DNA of 35,786 nucleotides from Russula earlei (taxonomy: Eukaryota; Basidiomycota; Agaricomycetes; Russulales; Russulaceae), in contig JAGFNK010000532.1 in the NCBI GenBank assembly GCA_025769875.1, forward strand, positions 1-35,786. Direction: 5' to 3'. How positions within the stretch are numbered: the first letter of the stretch is position 1; the number at the start of each line of letters is the position of its first letter. Below the pieces are notes generated by a model that was given only the letters and a program-made list of their open reading frames with translations, searched no databases and was not told the origin of the DNA. Positions 18,780 through 27,994 of the stretch are shown here, piece after piece. The position numbers and the translations under genes are program-made.

Positions 18780-18891
18780 AGTATATGTCCAGATGAAACC
18801 CATGTCCCCATTGCATGCCTTAAACATGTTAGTCTTCAGGACTCTCAAACACACTGTGACAGATGCAACACACATGGCAATCACATTGCCC
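18780..18891 (-). repeat. Right terminal inverted repeat of the pogo-like element
   Basis: Reverse complement of 5388-5500; ends CATGGCAATCACATTGCCC before TA. Confidence 0.8.
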
Positions 18892-18893
18892 TA

Positions 18894-19262
18894 AGGTAGG
18901 TGTCATTCATTGCCAGCATGTGGTTATGTAAGCAAAACAACCCACTTTTGCAATGGCTTCAACACTTGCCACATTATACCTTTTGCAATTCTAAGTCCTG
19001 AAAACTATAGATAGGATGCCTATGAAAAGGTCTCTGAGAACACTTTCTGCAATATTATACATTTGAAGGAATAATAAGAGTCCCAATTTTGAAGTTGGAA
19101 ACTTGTTTCTAAACACTTTATGTATCAATTTCAATGCATTGGGGACAAGGTCAAGAAATTGCATTGACACAATTTGGCCACATCATGTGACCAAACATGT
19201 GACCTTCCTAACCATGAGACAAGGAAAAGTAGAGGATTGAAGCCCTCCCTGCACTCTATACT
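18894..19262. other. Right flank of the pogo-like insertion
   Basis: No gene recognised. The first 40 bp resemble, in inverse orientation, 21980-22020, so the pogo-like element probably landed in another repeat. Confidence 0.45.
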
Positions 19263-19456
19263 ATGGCATGGAAGTCTAAAGCCACTAGGTCTCACATTCA
19301 GAACCTTTCCAAGGTATCCAGGAAGGCCACTGTTGAAGAAGTTGATGATGATGATGAACCTCCAACTTTCATGTGTCATGCACAGGTCCCAGTTACTGAA
19401 TCAGATCTTGAGCTCATTGACATTATAACCCAGCAGGGCAATGGGATGAAAGGAGG
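19263..19456 (+). pseudogene. Unrecognised coding fragment cut by LTR-1 copy C
   Basis: From ATG 19263 the frame reads MAWKSKATRSHIQNLSKVSR, then an acidic cluster (VEEVDDDDEPP) and ESDLELIDIITQQGNGMKGG before the LTR. The basic-then-acidic start is common in fungal transposon proteins, but I cannot name the family. The rest is not found behind the truncated LTR. Confidence 0.4.
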
Positions 19457-20353
19457 TGTCATGAACCATTTCTCAGAGAGGGCCCTTGAAGGACCCTTCC
19501 TTATGAGAGGAAACCAAGCCTCTATGGTGTCACCCTGTTCACACGGACAAAAGGGGTGAGTAGAGGTGTCCACAATATTGCGCACACATTGTCACGCAAG
19601 TGATTCTCAGCACAATCAACATACAGCAAGCCCTACTTAATGACAACCCTTTTAGCAATAAAGGACAGTATTATAGCCTCCCTAGGGACCCTTTAGGACG
19701 ACCCTAAGTGCTCTACAATAGGCACTAACATGATGCTAAAGACCCTACAACACGTTATTAGACTAACTCTAATAACCATAGAACACACTATAAAGCAATA
19801 CTAAGGACCTTAATAGAAGTATTAGGGTTGACTCTAAGGACCCTAATGGAACTATATAAGGGGCCTTATAGGCAACTCCATTCCCGGAACCAAACTACAA
19901 GTCCTCAAATGACTGGCCCTAAATGGATCAGCTGCTTTGCACATGTACTAAAGCAGTAAACATGTGGACAGTAAAGGCTCTTACTCATCAAGAGGAGCCT
20001 TCTTACTCAGCAGCTTACTGAGCATGACTGAGCATGCTCAGTAAGCATACTCCAACTTCTTACTCATCCGTCTATTGTGCTTGATAACAAGGTTATAACT
20101 TGTTCCCTGTTTTAGCAGTTCTTTTGTAGTATATAAGCGCTCAATAAAGTAGCAGACAGTCTTCAGACTGTCCATTTGTTTATGGCACTCTCTATCCCTG
20201 GGATACTCCTTTAAGGACCATCCCCTTGTGACCATTCTGGCTTCTTCCCTGCATACCTGCTCGACTCTACCAGTAACTATACCCCTCTGGTATTTGATAC
20301 TGCTTTGGACTCTGCTCCTCACCCATGCCGTCTTAGACATCTATTGCCTCGTC
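19457..20353 (+). repeat. LTR-1 family, copy C (3'-truncated)
   Basis: Starts TGTCATGAACC and matches copies A and D up to about 20350, including the TATA box (20129-20137), AATAAA and stem-loop (20155-20172) and the 13-bp palindrome (20014-20045). The last 60 bp or so are missing. Confidence 0.88.
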
Positions 20354-20925
20354 GCTCCGCACACTGCCACGCCATCACTTTGCTCAAGCATACCATCATC
20401 ATCTCTTGCTCTGCATCACATCCTGCCCACTCCTGCCTCATTTTCATGCATCAACATCTACACTTGCCTATCTTGCATGCATGTGCTTCCATACAAGCAA
20501 ACCCCACTGTCCTCATTCACCTTTTGTCTTGTGCTCACACCCTCACTGTTAACATCTCATGCACTGTAAGGTGGATTCCTGCTGGCCACAGAATCAAGTG
20601 AGTAGAAGCGCATTGGCTGGCACTGACATGATCCATATGAAAGCAACTCCTGCACTCCTCATCCCTCCATTCCACTCCCTCCACCACCATCTCTTGCACC
20701 TCTCAAGGACGACATCACCAGTCTGGCTGACCAGTTGCAAAGTGCGGACATCAAATTTACCTTTCAAGCCACCCTCATCTCAATGCCACTATCCCACCAT
20801 CTTTCCTTTCATCCAGTGTCATCACTCTCATCATCCTTCCATACTTTCCTAGTTCACCACCTCGCGCCCTTGTCAACATTGACCTTCTTTCATCCCACTC
20901 CCAGCCAGCTCTCGACCTCCTGTCA
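20354..20925. other. Pyrimidine-rich debris with a Gag-only-type LTR start
   Basis: No credible gene. At 20568 the sequence TGTAAGGTGGATTCCTGCTG resembles the start of the Gag-only element LTR (TGTAAGGAGGATTATGGCTG) over about 40 bp, including GCTGGCCAC and AATCA. This suggests a diverged relative of that element. Confidence 0.4.
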
Positions 20926-20985
20926 AGACTCACTGTTGAACTATCCAGTTCAAGAGTGAGGAGTAAGCTTGAAGAAAGTGAGTAG
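20926..20985 (-). repeat. Inverted fragment of an LTR-1 3' end
   Basis: Begins TGTCAAGACTCACTGTTGAA and matches the start of copy B for about 40 bp exactly and 20 bp more loosely. It is the inverted tail of an LTR-1 copy, only 570 bp beyond truncated copy C. Confidence 0.7.
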
Positions 20986-21070
20986 GGTAACAGCAGTGTG
21001 GACAGGCAAGATGGCAGTGGGTAGGGAGCGGTGGAGTGTGCAAGCAAAGCAGAATGGACAGAGAGCCATA
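20986..21070. other. Short unassigned segment
   Basis: Purine-rich; no gene or repeat recognised. Confidence 0.3.
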
Positions 21071-21075
21071 CAAGT

Positions 21076-21902
21076 TGTTATGAACCAAGGCCAGGTCCTG
21101 GCCAAAGATTGTCCCATTTCACTCAAGAGAGACCTCTCTCACTCTGCATTGCCAACTCCTTTCCGTTTCCTGGGCTACCCCTCCTGCGATACAAGATATC
21201 GCTATTGCAAAGGAACTATAACTCGACCAGGCACCCATTTCTTAATCGGGTAATCATTGCGTGGCAGCCACATGGTCACCCAGCCACCAAGGACCCGAAA
21301 CAGCAGCACAAACTCTTAGAAACTGTTGCATAACTCATCTGATGTCATCAAGGCCCCAATGACATCAGGGCTGACTGAGCGACTCCACAGTGACCTCATA
21401 GGCTCACTAAGTGCTCCACAGTGACATCATAATGATGTCATCACTCCACAATGATCAGTAATGCACTCAGTAAGCCAGAAACTTGACACAAGCAAGTTTA
21501 TGCCTCTGTAGTCCTATTGGATGGTACCAAAGGATCTAGAATAGTTCCAGTTTTTGTAATTGACCCTGTACACTGTATATAAGCCCCAATGAAGCATGGC
21601 AGTCATCAGACTGTCCATTTGTGATACTCTCACCTTCCTGGGTACTCCCCCACGACCGCTCAGTCTAAAGATTCCCCTCACCTCCAAGGTACTCTTCAAC
21701 GACCACCTTGTTTAAAGCCCCTTGCTACACTGGCCTCCAGCCTTCGCCTCTGTCTCTTGCAACACCTACCAGTCCCCATCTGGTACCTCCTCATCGTTTG
21801 ACTCGTCCTCTTGTTCAATGCCGCCTTCGCCGTGTACCATCTGTTCCGACCCTTGCCCACCTGCTCCTGAGTCCTCAGTGATCAGCAGTACGTGTCTTGA
21901 CA
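21076..21902 (+). repeat. LTR-2 family, copy E (solo LTR, TSD CAAGT)
   Basis: An 827-bp LTR with ends TGTTATGAACC/GTCTTGACA. CAAGT on both sides (21071-21075 and 21903-21907) is the target duplication. It matches the gypsy-1 5' LTR (23113-23940) along its whole length. It has a TATA box (TATATAA near 21574-21582) and stem-loop at 21598-21615. Confidence 0.93.
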
Positions 21903-21907
21903 CAAGT

Positions 21908-22042
21908 CACCTTACCACCACCTGTATTTTGCCAATATTTTTTTCATCAAAAATTTGGCCAGTCTTGGAACTTAGTAAGCAGCTTATGTAAGGGTGCTGG
22001 CAATGAATGATGCCTACCTTACATGCTGCTGGCTTTCATCAG
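21908..22042. other. Segment between two solo LTRs
   Basis: No gene. Holds a 40-bp block (about 21980-22020) homologous to the right flank of the pogo-like element in opposite orientation. Confidence 0.4.
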
Positions 22043-22047
22043 GAAAA

Positions 22048-23009
22048 TGTCATGAACCATTCTCCAGAGAGGGCCCTTGAAGGACCCTTCCTTATAGGAG
22101 GAAACCCAGCCTCTATGGTGTCACCCTGTTCACACGAGCAAAAGGGGTGAGTAGAGGTGTCCACAATATCACGCGTGCATTGTTGTGCGAGCGATTCTTG
22201 GCACAATTGACATACAGCAAGCCCCACTTATTGGCAACCCTTCTAACAATAAAGGACAGTATTAGGGCCCTTCTAGGGACCCTGTAGGACGACTCTAGGT
22301 GCTCTACAATGGGTACTAACCTAGTATCAAAAACTCTACAACGTGTTATTAGACCAACTCTAATAACTATAGAATGAACTATAAAGCAATACTAAGGACC
22401 TTAATAAGAGTATTAGGGTCGACTCTAAGGACCCTAATAGAGCTATATAAGGGCCTTATAAGATAACACTATTCCCTAATAAAACTACAAGTCCTCAAAT
22501 GACCGGCCCTAAACTAACTAACAGAAAATGAATCAGGTGCTCACACGTGCACTAGAACAGCAAACACGTGGACAATGAAAGCTCTTACTCAGCAGGAAAA
22601 GCTTTCTTACTCAGCAGCTTACTGAGCATGACTGAGCATGCTCAGTAAGCGCACTCCAACTTCTTACTCAGCACTCTATTGTGCTTGATAACAAGGTTAT
22701 GACTTGTTCTCTATTTAGCAGTTCTCTTATAGTATATAAGTGCTCAATAAAGTAGCGGACAGTCCTCAGACTGTCCATTTGTTTATGGCACTCTCCATCC
22801 CTGGGATACTCCTTTAAGGACCGTCCCCTTGTGACTATCCTGGCCTCTCCTCTGCGCGACTGCTCGACTCTCACAGTAACAATACCTCTCTGGTATCTGT
22901 TACTACTCTGGACTCTACTTCTGGCCCACACCGTCTTGGATGTCTATCGACTCGTCTTCGAGCTTATCCCTCGCTCTTGAACTGGATAGTTCAACAGTGA
23001 GTCTTGACA
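22048..23009 (+). repeat. LTR-1 family, copy D (solo LTR, TSD GAAAA)
   Basis: 962 bp, ends TGTCATGAACC/GTCTTGACA. GAAAA at 22043-22047 and 23010-23014 is a perfect 5-bp duplication. TATA box at 22732-22740, AATAAA and stem-loop 22757-22776, palindrome 22618-22649. Confidence 0.95.
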
Positions 23010-23014
23010 GAAAA

Positions 23015-23112
23015 TCACACATTTCTTTTCAACTTTTTTGGCTTTTTGGCTTTATAATGGTCACTCCTAAAGTCAAAAGTTTGCAAAGTTCAATAGTGTC
23101 ATCAAGGTGCCA
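23015..23112. other. AT-rich spacer before the gypsy-1 element
   Basis: No gene recognised; continues the sequence in which copy D inserted. Confidence 0.3.
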
Positions 23113-23940
23113 TGTTACGAACCAAGGCCAAGTCCTGGCCAAGGATTGTCCTATTTTACTCAAGAAAGACCACCCTCACTTTGCATTGCCGACTCCCTTC
23201 CATTTTCTGGGCTATCCCTCCTGTGGTACAAGATATTGCTATTGCAAAAGCACTCTAACACGACCAGGCACCGGTTTCCTAATCGGGTAATCATCGCGTG
23301 GCAGCCACATGGCCACCCAGCCACCATGGACCCGAAACAGCGGCACAAACTCTTAGAAACTGTTGCATAAATCATCTGACGTCATCAAGGCTCCAATGAC
23401 ATCATGGCTGACTGAGCGACTCCACAGTGACCTCATAGGCTCACTAAGCGCCCCACAGTGACATCATAATGACGTCATCGCTCCACAATGATCAGTAATG
23501 CGCTCAGTAAGCCTGAAACTTGGCATAAGCAAGTTTATGCCTCTGTAGTCCTATTGGATGGTACCAAAGAGTCTAGAATAGTCCCAGTGCTTTGTAATCG
23601 ACCCTGTCTACTGTATATAAGCCCCAATGAAGCATGGCAGTCGTCAGACTGTCCATTTGTGATACTCTCCACTTCCTGGGTACTCCCCTGCGACTGCTCA
23701 GTCTAAAGCCTTCCCTCGTCTTCAAGGTACTCTTCAACGACCGCCTTGTTTAAAGTCCCTCGCTGCACTGGCCTCTACTCTTCGCCTCTGCCTCTTGCAA
23801 CACTTACCAGTCCCCATCTGGTATCTTCTAGTCGTTTGGCTCGTCCTCCTGTTCAACGCCGTTTACGCCGCGTACCATCTGTTCCGACCCCTGCCCACCT
23901 GCTCCTGAGTCCTTAGTGATCAGCAGTACGTGTCTTGACA
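23113..23940 (+). repeat. 5' LTR of gypsy-1 (LTR-2 family, copy F)
   Basis: 828 bp, TGTTACG...CTTGACA. TATA box at 23613-23621; stem-loop 23636-23653. The sequence after it, TCTGGACAGTCTCTC, contains TGG two bases in, as tRNA-type primer sites often do, but I cannot identify the tRNA. Confidence 0.92.
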
Positions 23941-23971
23941 TCTGGACAGTCTCTCATCATCCCTGTATTGA

Positions 23972-24910
23972 CCAGCCAACGCTCAAGTGTCCACTCCTAA
24001 CTCCCCCACTTTGGTTAACACCTCCTTGCGCCTCCCTTCTCCTCTGCAACCTACCCCACGTACCGCCCTTCGCGTCCTCACTGAAGACATCGACCCAGTC
24101 GACACATCCTCACCCCTCAGCCTCTTGTACTCCCCAACAGCTCCCCCTTCGTCTCCTACCACTGTCCAGCCTATCCCAGACAACTTTGTCCCTGTCGGCA
24201 CCCCCCCTCCAGCGCAGAACGAGCAACAGCAAGCGGACCGTCCTCCCTTACCTGAAGGCTTCCTCGACCGTCCCCCCTGCACAGTATTTCGCTTCCATCC
24301 TCACCAGTACTTCGTCCTTCCTACCACCAATCGTCGCCAGGAGCAGTGGCGTCCCCTCCACGACTTGAATCATCAAGACTACCTTGGACGCATCCCTACC
24401 TCAGACCAGTTAGCTCGTCGCGCATTCACAGACACCTTCACTACCGCCTTTCGTGCACGCATCGTCCACACTTTTGCGGTAGAACCCTCCAACACTGCCC
24501 TTGCCACCCAGTACAATCTCACCCCCTTCGGCATCTGCTCCAACGTCGGGATATACGCCCCGGACGCTGACTTTCCCCTCGGACGCATCGCATATATTTT
24601 TAACACTTCGTTGTTTAGGAAACTACTTACCTTGCCTGCTATTTACCGCCCTGCTTACGAGGGCTCGTTTTGCTTATCTATCGTACACGACTTCTTGGAC
24701 GGACGTCTTGCTTTCGCATACGGCTACTTACACTTCGAGGAGAACAGTAACCGCGTGTCCCTACGTCACTATTCGACTTATACAGTCGACACCATCCGCT
24801 TTAACCCCCAACTACTTCGCTTTTGCTTTACGCCTCGTATTCCCCTTAACCCTCTCGAAATAATTGAGAGGTACCAACTCGAGACTATAGATCTTGCGCA
24901 CGGTTCTTAA
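23972..24910 (+). CDS. Pre-gag ORF 1 of gypsy-1 (no ATG start)
   Basis: Open for about 313 codons from after the stop at 23969-23971, with no methionine codon. A non-AUG start would be needed; GTG at 23987 is one candidate but not proven. It begins with a Pro/Ser/Thr-rich stretch to about residue 90, followed by a folded-looking part: GFLDRPPCTVFRF, DYLGRIPTSDQL, RARIVHTFAVEP, YGYLHFEENSNRVSLRHY and DTIRFNPQLLRF. I recognise no known domain. It resembles ORF 3 in the block LRHY/LRKH...DTIR(F/L)xP. ORF 2 follows in the same frame after two stops (24908-24910, 24941-24943). Confidence 0.55.
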   Translation, partial: PANAQVSTPNSPTLVNTSLRLPSPLQPTPRTALRVLTEDIDPVDTSSPLSLLYSPTAPPSSPTTVQPIPDNFVPVGTPPPAQNEQQQADRPPLPEGFLDRPPCTVFRFHPHQYFVLPTTNRRQEQWRPLHDLNHQDYLGRIPTSDQLARRAFTDTFTTAFRARIVHTFAVEPSNTALATQYNLTPFGICSNVGIYAPDADFPLGRIAYIFNTSLFRKLLTLPAIYRPAYEGSFCLSIVHDFLDGRLAFAYGYLHFEENSNRVSLRHYSTYTVDTIRFNPQLLRFCFTPRIPLNPLEIIERYQLETIDLAHGS

Positions 24911-24943
24911 AAAGTAAGAACCACCCTTGTAACGCTTCAATAA

Positions 24944-25897
24944 AGATCGAATAAAGATCCCTTTCTTGTTTTAACTAAAGTGCCTCGAGAATACGCCTTA
25001 GAAGAAGACGAAGAAGAAGACGCTATCACTAGACACGTCCTAAATCTAAATCACTATCGAACCTGGACCTCTGTTGCGTTCCCTGTCACCACTTTAACCA
25101 ACTTACACGACGTACCAGAAGTTGAACCACCTCACGAGGACTTCCCCCACCTTATTGTTAAAGAGTTCCTTGGAGTCTTGCCTTTTGGACAGCTCTTAAG
25201 CCACGACGAACACGCACTATACCTTGAAACCCTTAGTCGACTTCTACCACCAGCACGACAACAATTACTATATTGGCACCTTGCTCAAGCGAAGAACATC
25301 CAAGGACAGCCAGTTGACTACCAGTCCTTACGCACTAGTGAATTAAACCTTTGGACCAGAATCATTCAACCACGCCACCACATCATTGTCCACTCTTTAA
25401 GGACAGGGTATCGCTTGTTTTATCTGGCTTGGACATACATCAGCTACTACCGTCTCACCGTCCAGTTCTACCACCTACGCCTCAACAGAATACAAAGGGA
25501 AGATCAATCTTACGTCCAACTTGCTGTTGTACCAGGAATACACAACACCTTTGACTGGGAAACTAACTCTTGGCTATACGACGCAGACTACAATCAACCT
25601 TGGGCAATTACCAGCCCAGACGCCTCATATACTGGTCCCCCTGCATACTATTCTGTCCCAGCAATCCTAGAAGCCTCAAGTCTCGCCCCTCGACCCCTCA
25701 CACCGATTCAAACCACTGTCCCAACTAGCCAAGAACGTTGGTCTGCCAGCACAGAAGATACTGAGTCAAATCCGTGGACGGCAAGGTGTAACTGCAAAAC
25801 AGAGTATTGCACGTGCAACTTTCGACCAGACACACCCCCTACTCCTAACGGAATTACCTTGTGGACGCCAGGCGATTACCATCTCCCCATTCGATAA
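24944..25897 (+). CDS. Pre-gag ORF 2 of gypsy-1 (no ATG start)
   Basis: About 317 open codons without any methionine. Starts near an acidic cluster (EEDEEED), then FPHLIVKEFLGVLPFGQLL, SRLLPPARQQLLYWHLAQAKN, and an aromatic-rich region (YRLFYLAWTYISYYRLTVQFYHL) that is hydrophobic but interrupted by charged residues. NSWLYDADYNQPW follows, then a Pro/Ser-rich linker and a small cysteine cluster CNCKTEYCTCNF near the end. No known domain is recognised. WLYDADYN is close to WLYEDDND near the start of gag, hinting at shared ancestry. It overlaps ORF 3 by 37 nt. Confidence 0.55.
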   Translation, partial: RSNKDPFLVLTKVPREYALEEDEEEDAITRHVLNLNHYRTWTSVAFPVTTLTNLHDVPEVEPPHEDFPHLIVKEFLGVLPFGQLLSHDEHALYLETLSRLLPPARQQLLYWHLAQAKNIQGQPVDYQSLRTSELNLWTRIIQPRHHIIVHSLRTGYRLFYLAWTYISYYRLTVQFYHLRLNRIQREDQSYVQLAVVPGIHNTFDWETNSWLYDADYNQPWAITSPDASYTGPPAYYSVPAILEASSLAPRPLTPIQTTVPTSQERWSASTEDTESNPWTARCNCKTEYCTCNFRPDTPPTPNGITLWTPGDYHLPIR

Positions 25898-26481
25898 ATC
25901 TGGCTCCTCGACACAGGAGACGCGCGTCATCCCAACGACCCCCTGAGAGAGAAACAATTCCCAACGCAAGAGGATTTCTTGTTGAAAGACCATTACCTCC
26001 TACCCCTCCTGACGCCTACGTACCCTTGTTTACCAATCGTATTCCTACCCCTGTCATACCTATCCAACCCTTTGCATCACCCCTTGTTGAATCCCCTGAT
26101 AGTACCGATCTTAGGAATACTGATTTACACTGTTATCTACCAGAACAATCCTTCTTAGCATTAAACCTACCTACGCGTTCAAGGAGAGAGTTAATTGAAT
26201 TCAAGAATTATTGTACCCAAGCTTGGCATCAACGACTGACACACTTTATAGTTTACAAGCACCCCACCAAGGAAATAAGTGACTTTGCCATCTCTCCAGC
26301 AGAATTTGAAGGATATCTGTGGAAAACTCGAGTAGTTCTAACACAAAGCAGCATTACTGAAGAATACTCCCGAATCCAATTAAGAAAACATCAAGGAAGA
26401 CCGGATACCATTCGACTAAAGCCAGCCTACACCATTGCATATCCTTGGAACAACGGCCATTGGACTATAACAGTCGTCTAG
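25861..26481 (+). CDS. Pre-gag ORF 3 of gypsy-1 (no ATG start)
   Basis: About 206 codons in the frame one base back from ORF 2, overlapping it by 37 nt and ending four bases before the gag ATG. No methionine. Pro-rich start (ERPLPPTPPDAYVPLF), then SFLALNLPTRSRRELIEF, AWHQRLTHFIVYKHP, FEGYLWKTRVVLTQSSITEEY, RIQLRKHQGRPDTIRLKP and NNGHWTITVV. No known domain is recognised. The tight spacing to gag and the overlap with ORF 2 suggest translational linkage, for instance leaky scanning or reinitiation. Confidence 0.55.
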   Translation: MDARRLPSPHSINLAPRHRRRASSQRPPERETIPNARGFLVERPLPPTPPDAYVPLFTNRIPTPVIPIQPFASPLVESPDSTDLRNTDLHCYLPEQSFLALNLPTRSRRELIEFKNYCTQAWHQRLTHFIVYKHPTKEISDFAISPAEFEGYLWKTRVVLTQSSITEEYSRIQLRKHQGRPDTIRLKPAYTIAYPWNNGHWTITVV

Positions 26482-26485
26482 ATCT

Positions 26486-27994
26486 ATGAGCACTAGGAGA
26501 GACATCACTGACGAAGAAGAAAATCTAATCCCACTCCTATTTGAAAACCTCAGTTACGACACCCAAGATCACTGTTACCGAGGAAAATTTGCAGGCACAC
26601 CTATTATCAACCACGGAAATCTTTCTGACACTTGGTTATACGAAGACGATAACGACGAAGTTACCACCGAACAACTTAAAGCGGCAGCCCCAGGAGCAGA
26701 AAACGTTCAAGACTTCAACCCCTATAACTATTCAGGCCTCTTCCTAGACAGACCAGTCAAGTGGAGTCGTTCTAGAAGACATTGGGTTTACTATAACAAT
26801 CGAGAAGTCGATTTCTCAGCCAGAACACCTCAAGAAGTTACCGCTATCCTAGGAACTGCTCAGAGCACTCGAAGCACCACTCCAGGACCTTCTACTCGGC
26901 GTAATACCCAACAACCTACTCCTCATACAACTAGCAACGTACCACAAGCAGTCCCTCGAACGCTCACTCCAACTAGAATCCAACTACAAGGTTCAGCCCC
27001 ACCCATTGTTACAGCTACAACAACTCAGAATCCCACCATGTCAAGCAATCCGCGCCTTGTTGGAACAGCACCAGAACCCTTTGACGGAAAGGCTGATAAC
27101 GCAGAAGCCTTTTGGGCAGCTTTGGCCAATTATTATTACATCAATGGCGACTCCTTTACAGATGAAAGCAAGAAAGTTGCCGCTGCACTAACCCACTTTA
27201 AAGTAGGAACACCCGCTGGAGCATGGGCTAGAGAACAAACCACCAAGGCTATGGCTCGTACCGTAGCAGACTATGGGTCATGGGACGACTTCAAGAAAGC
27301 CTTTGCCGATCATTTTATTCCTGCAGAAGCAGAGTTGGCCTCCGCTAATATCATGCACACCCATTATCAAGGGAGACTACCATTTAATGAATGGTACCAG
27401 AAATGGTCGCACCACGCATCACGAGCTACCACCGATGAAAGAACAAAGATGTACGCATTTAGGAAGAACATCAACCCGGCCTTACATCAGAAAATACTGG
27501 GAATCACACCAACACCAACTACGCTTGCAGCCCTTGTCAAAGCAGCAAGAGAATTCGACAACCTTTTCCACCTATACAACTCTACTGCTTTTCGAGGAGG
27601 ACGTTCTGTGCGTGCCCGAGGATTGAACACTCAAGGATCAGATAATCCATTGGAAATTAACTTGTACCAAGGAGAACCCAATGAACGACCCTGGGAATCC
27701 AGAAGTGAAAGGAAACCCCTCACAGATGCAGAAAAAGAATTTCGACGCAAGAACAATCTCTGTTATTATTGTGGAAAGAAGAATCATATGGCAAATCAAT
27801 GTAGAGCAAAGAAAGCAGCTCAAGGACGCCAACGACAAGGTTCTCGCCCCCAAACAGTCAGAGCTACAACCATCCAAGATGAAAACGTCGAACCTGCGCA
27901 AGAAGAACCCGTTCCTGTTGCTTCACTAACGACTTGGAGAGAGACACTTGCAGACTCGATCCTCCGCCCAAGATCTGCTCCTATGGATTTTTAA
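26486..27994 (+). CDS. Gag polyprotein of gypsy-1
   Basis: 502 residues from the first ATG of the transcript. The N-terminal third is acidic and then Ser/Thr/Pro-rich. The capsid region (about 190-375) has PEPFDGKADNAEAFWAALANYY, WAREQTTKAMA, WDDFKKAFADHFIPA and QGRLPFNEWYQKW, the classical Ty3/gypsy gag pattern. CYYCGKKNHMANQC at 426-439 is a CCHC zinc knuckle for RNA binding, followed by a basic stretch. It is intact. It overlaps the protease frame by about 60 nt; the pol frame is one base back. A T5 run lies at the gag stop (GATTTTTAA), but I see no standard slippery heptamer. Confidence 0.96.
   Translation: MSTRRDITDEEENLIPLLFENLSYDTQDHCYRGKFAGTPIINHGNLSDTWLYEDDNDEVTTEQLKAAAPGAENVQDFNPYNYSGLFLDRPVKWSRSRRHWVYYNNREVDFSARTPQEVTAILGTAQSTRSTTPGPSTRRNTQQPTPHTTSNVPQAVPRTLTPTRIQLQGSAPPIVTATTTQNPTMSSNPRLVGTAPEPFDGKADNAEAFWAALANYYYINGDSFTDESKKVAAALTHFKVGTPAGAWAREQTTKAMARTVADYGSWDDFKKAFADHFIPAEAELASANIMHTHYQGRLPFNEWYQKWSHHASRATTDERTKMYAFRKNINPALHQKILGITPTPTTLAALVKAAREFDNLFHLYNSTAFRGGRSVRARGLNTQGSDNPLEINLYQGEPNERPWESRSERKPLTDAEKEFRRKNNLCYYCGKKNHMANQCRAKKAAQGRQRQGSRPQTVRATTIQDENVEPAQEEPVPVASLTTWRETLADSILRPRSAPMDF

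Larger units (their letters stand above)
5388..18891 (+). mobile_element. Pogo-like DNA transposon, interrupted by a copia element
   Basis: The element starts GGGCAATGTGATTGCCATG after a TA (5386-5387) and ends with the inverted sequence before a TA (18892-18893), the target of pogo/Tc1 elements. It encodes a degraded transposase on the plus strand in two parts separated by the copia insert. Removing the insert and one 5-bp TSD leaves about 2.98 kb, a normal size. Many stops and frameshifts show it is old and dead. Confidence 0.85.
23637..26485 (+). promoter_or_regulatory. 2.85-kb ATG-free leader of gypsy-1
   Basis: I scanned every base from the last LTR ATG (23634-23636, just before the predicted transcription start) to the gag ATG at 26486 and found no ATG in any sense frame. 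One in 64 positions would give about 44. CAT, the same triplet on the other strand, is frequent, so the loss is strand-specific. It fits a transcript along which ribosomes must scan to reach gag. Confidence 0.85.

Noticed and set aside
24911..24979. Intron (GTAAGA...AAAG) joining pre-gag ORF 1 and ORF 2
   Set aside because: Donor and acceptor look good, but the ORF 1 stop lies just before the donor, so splicing would not fuse the two frames.
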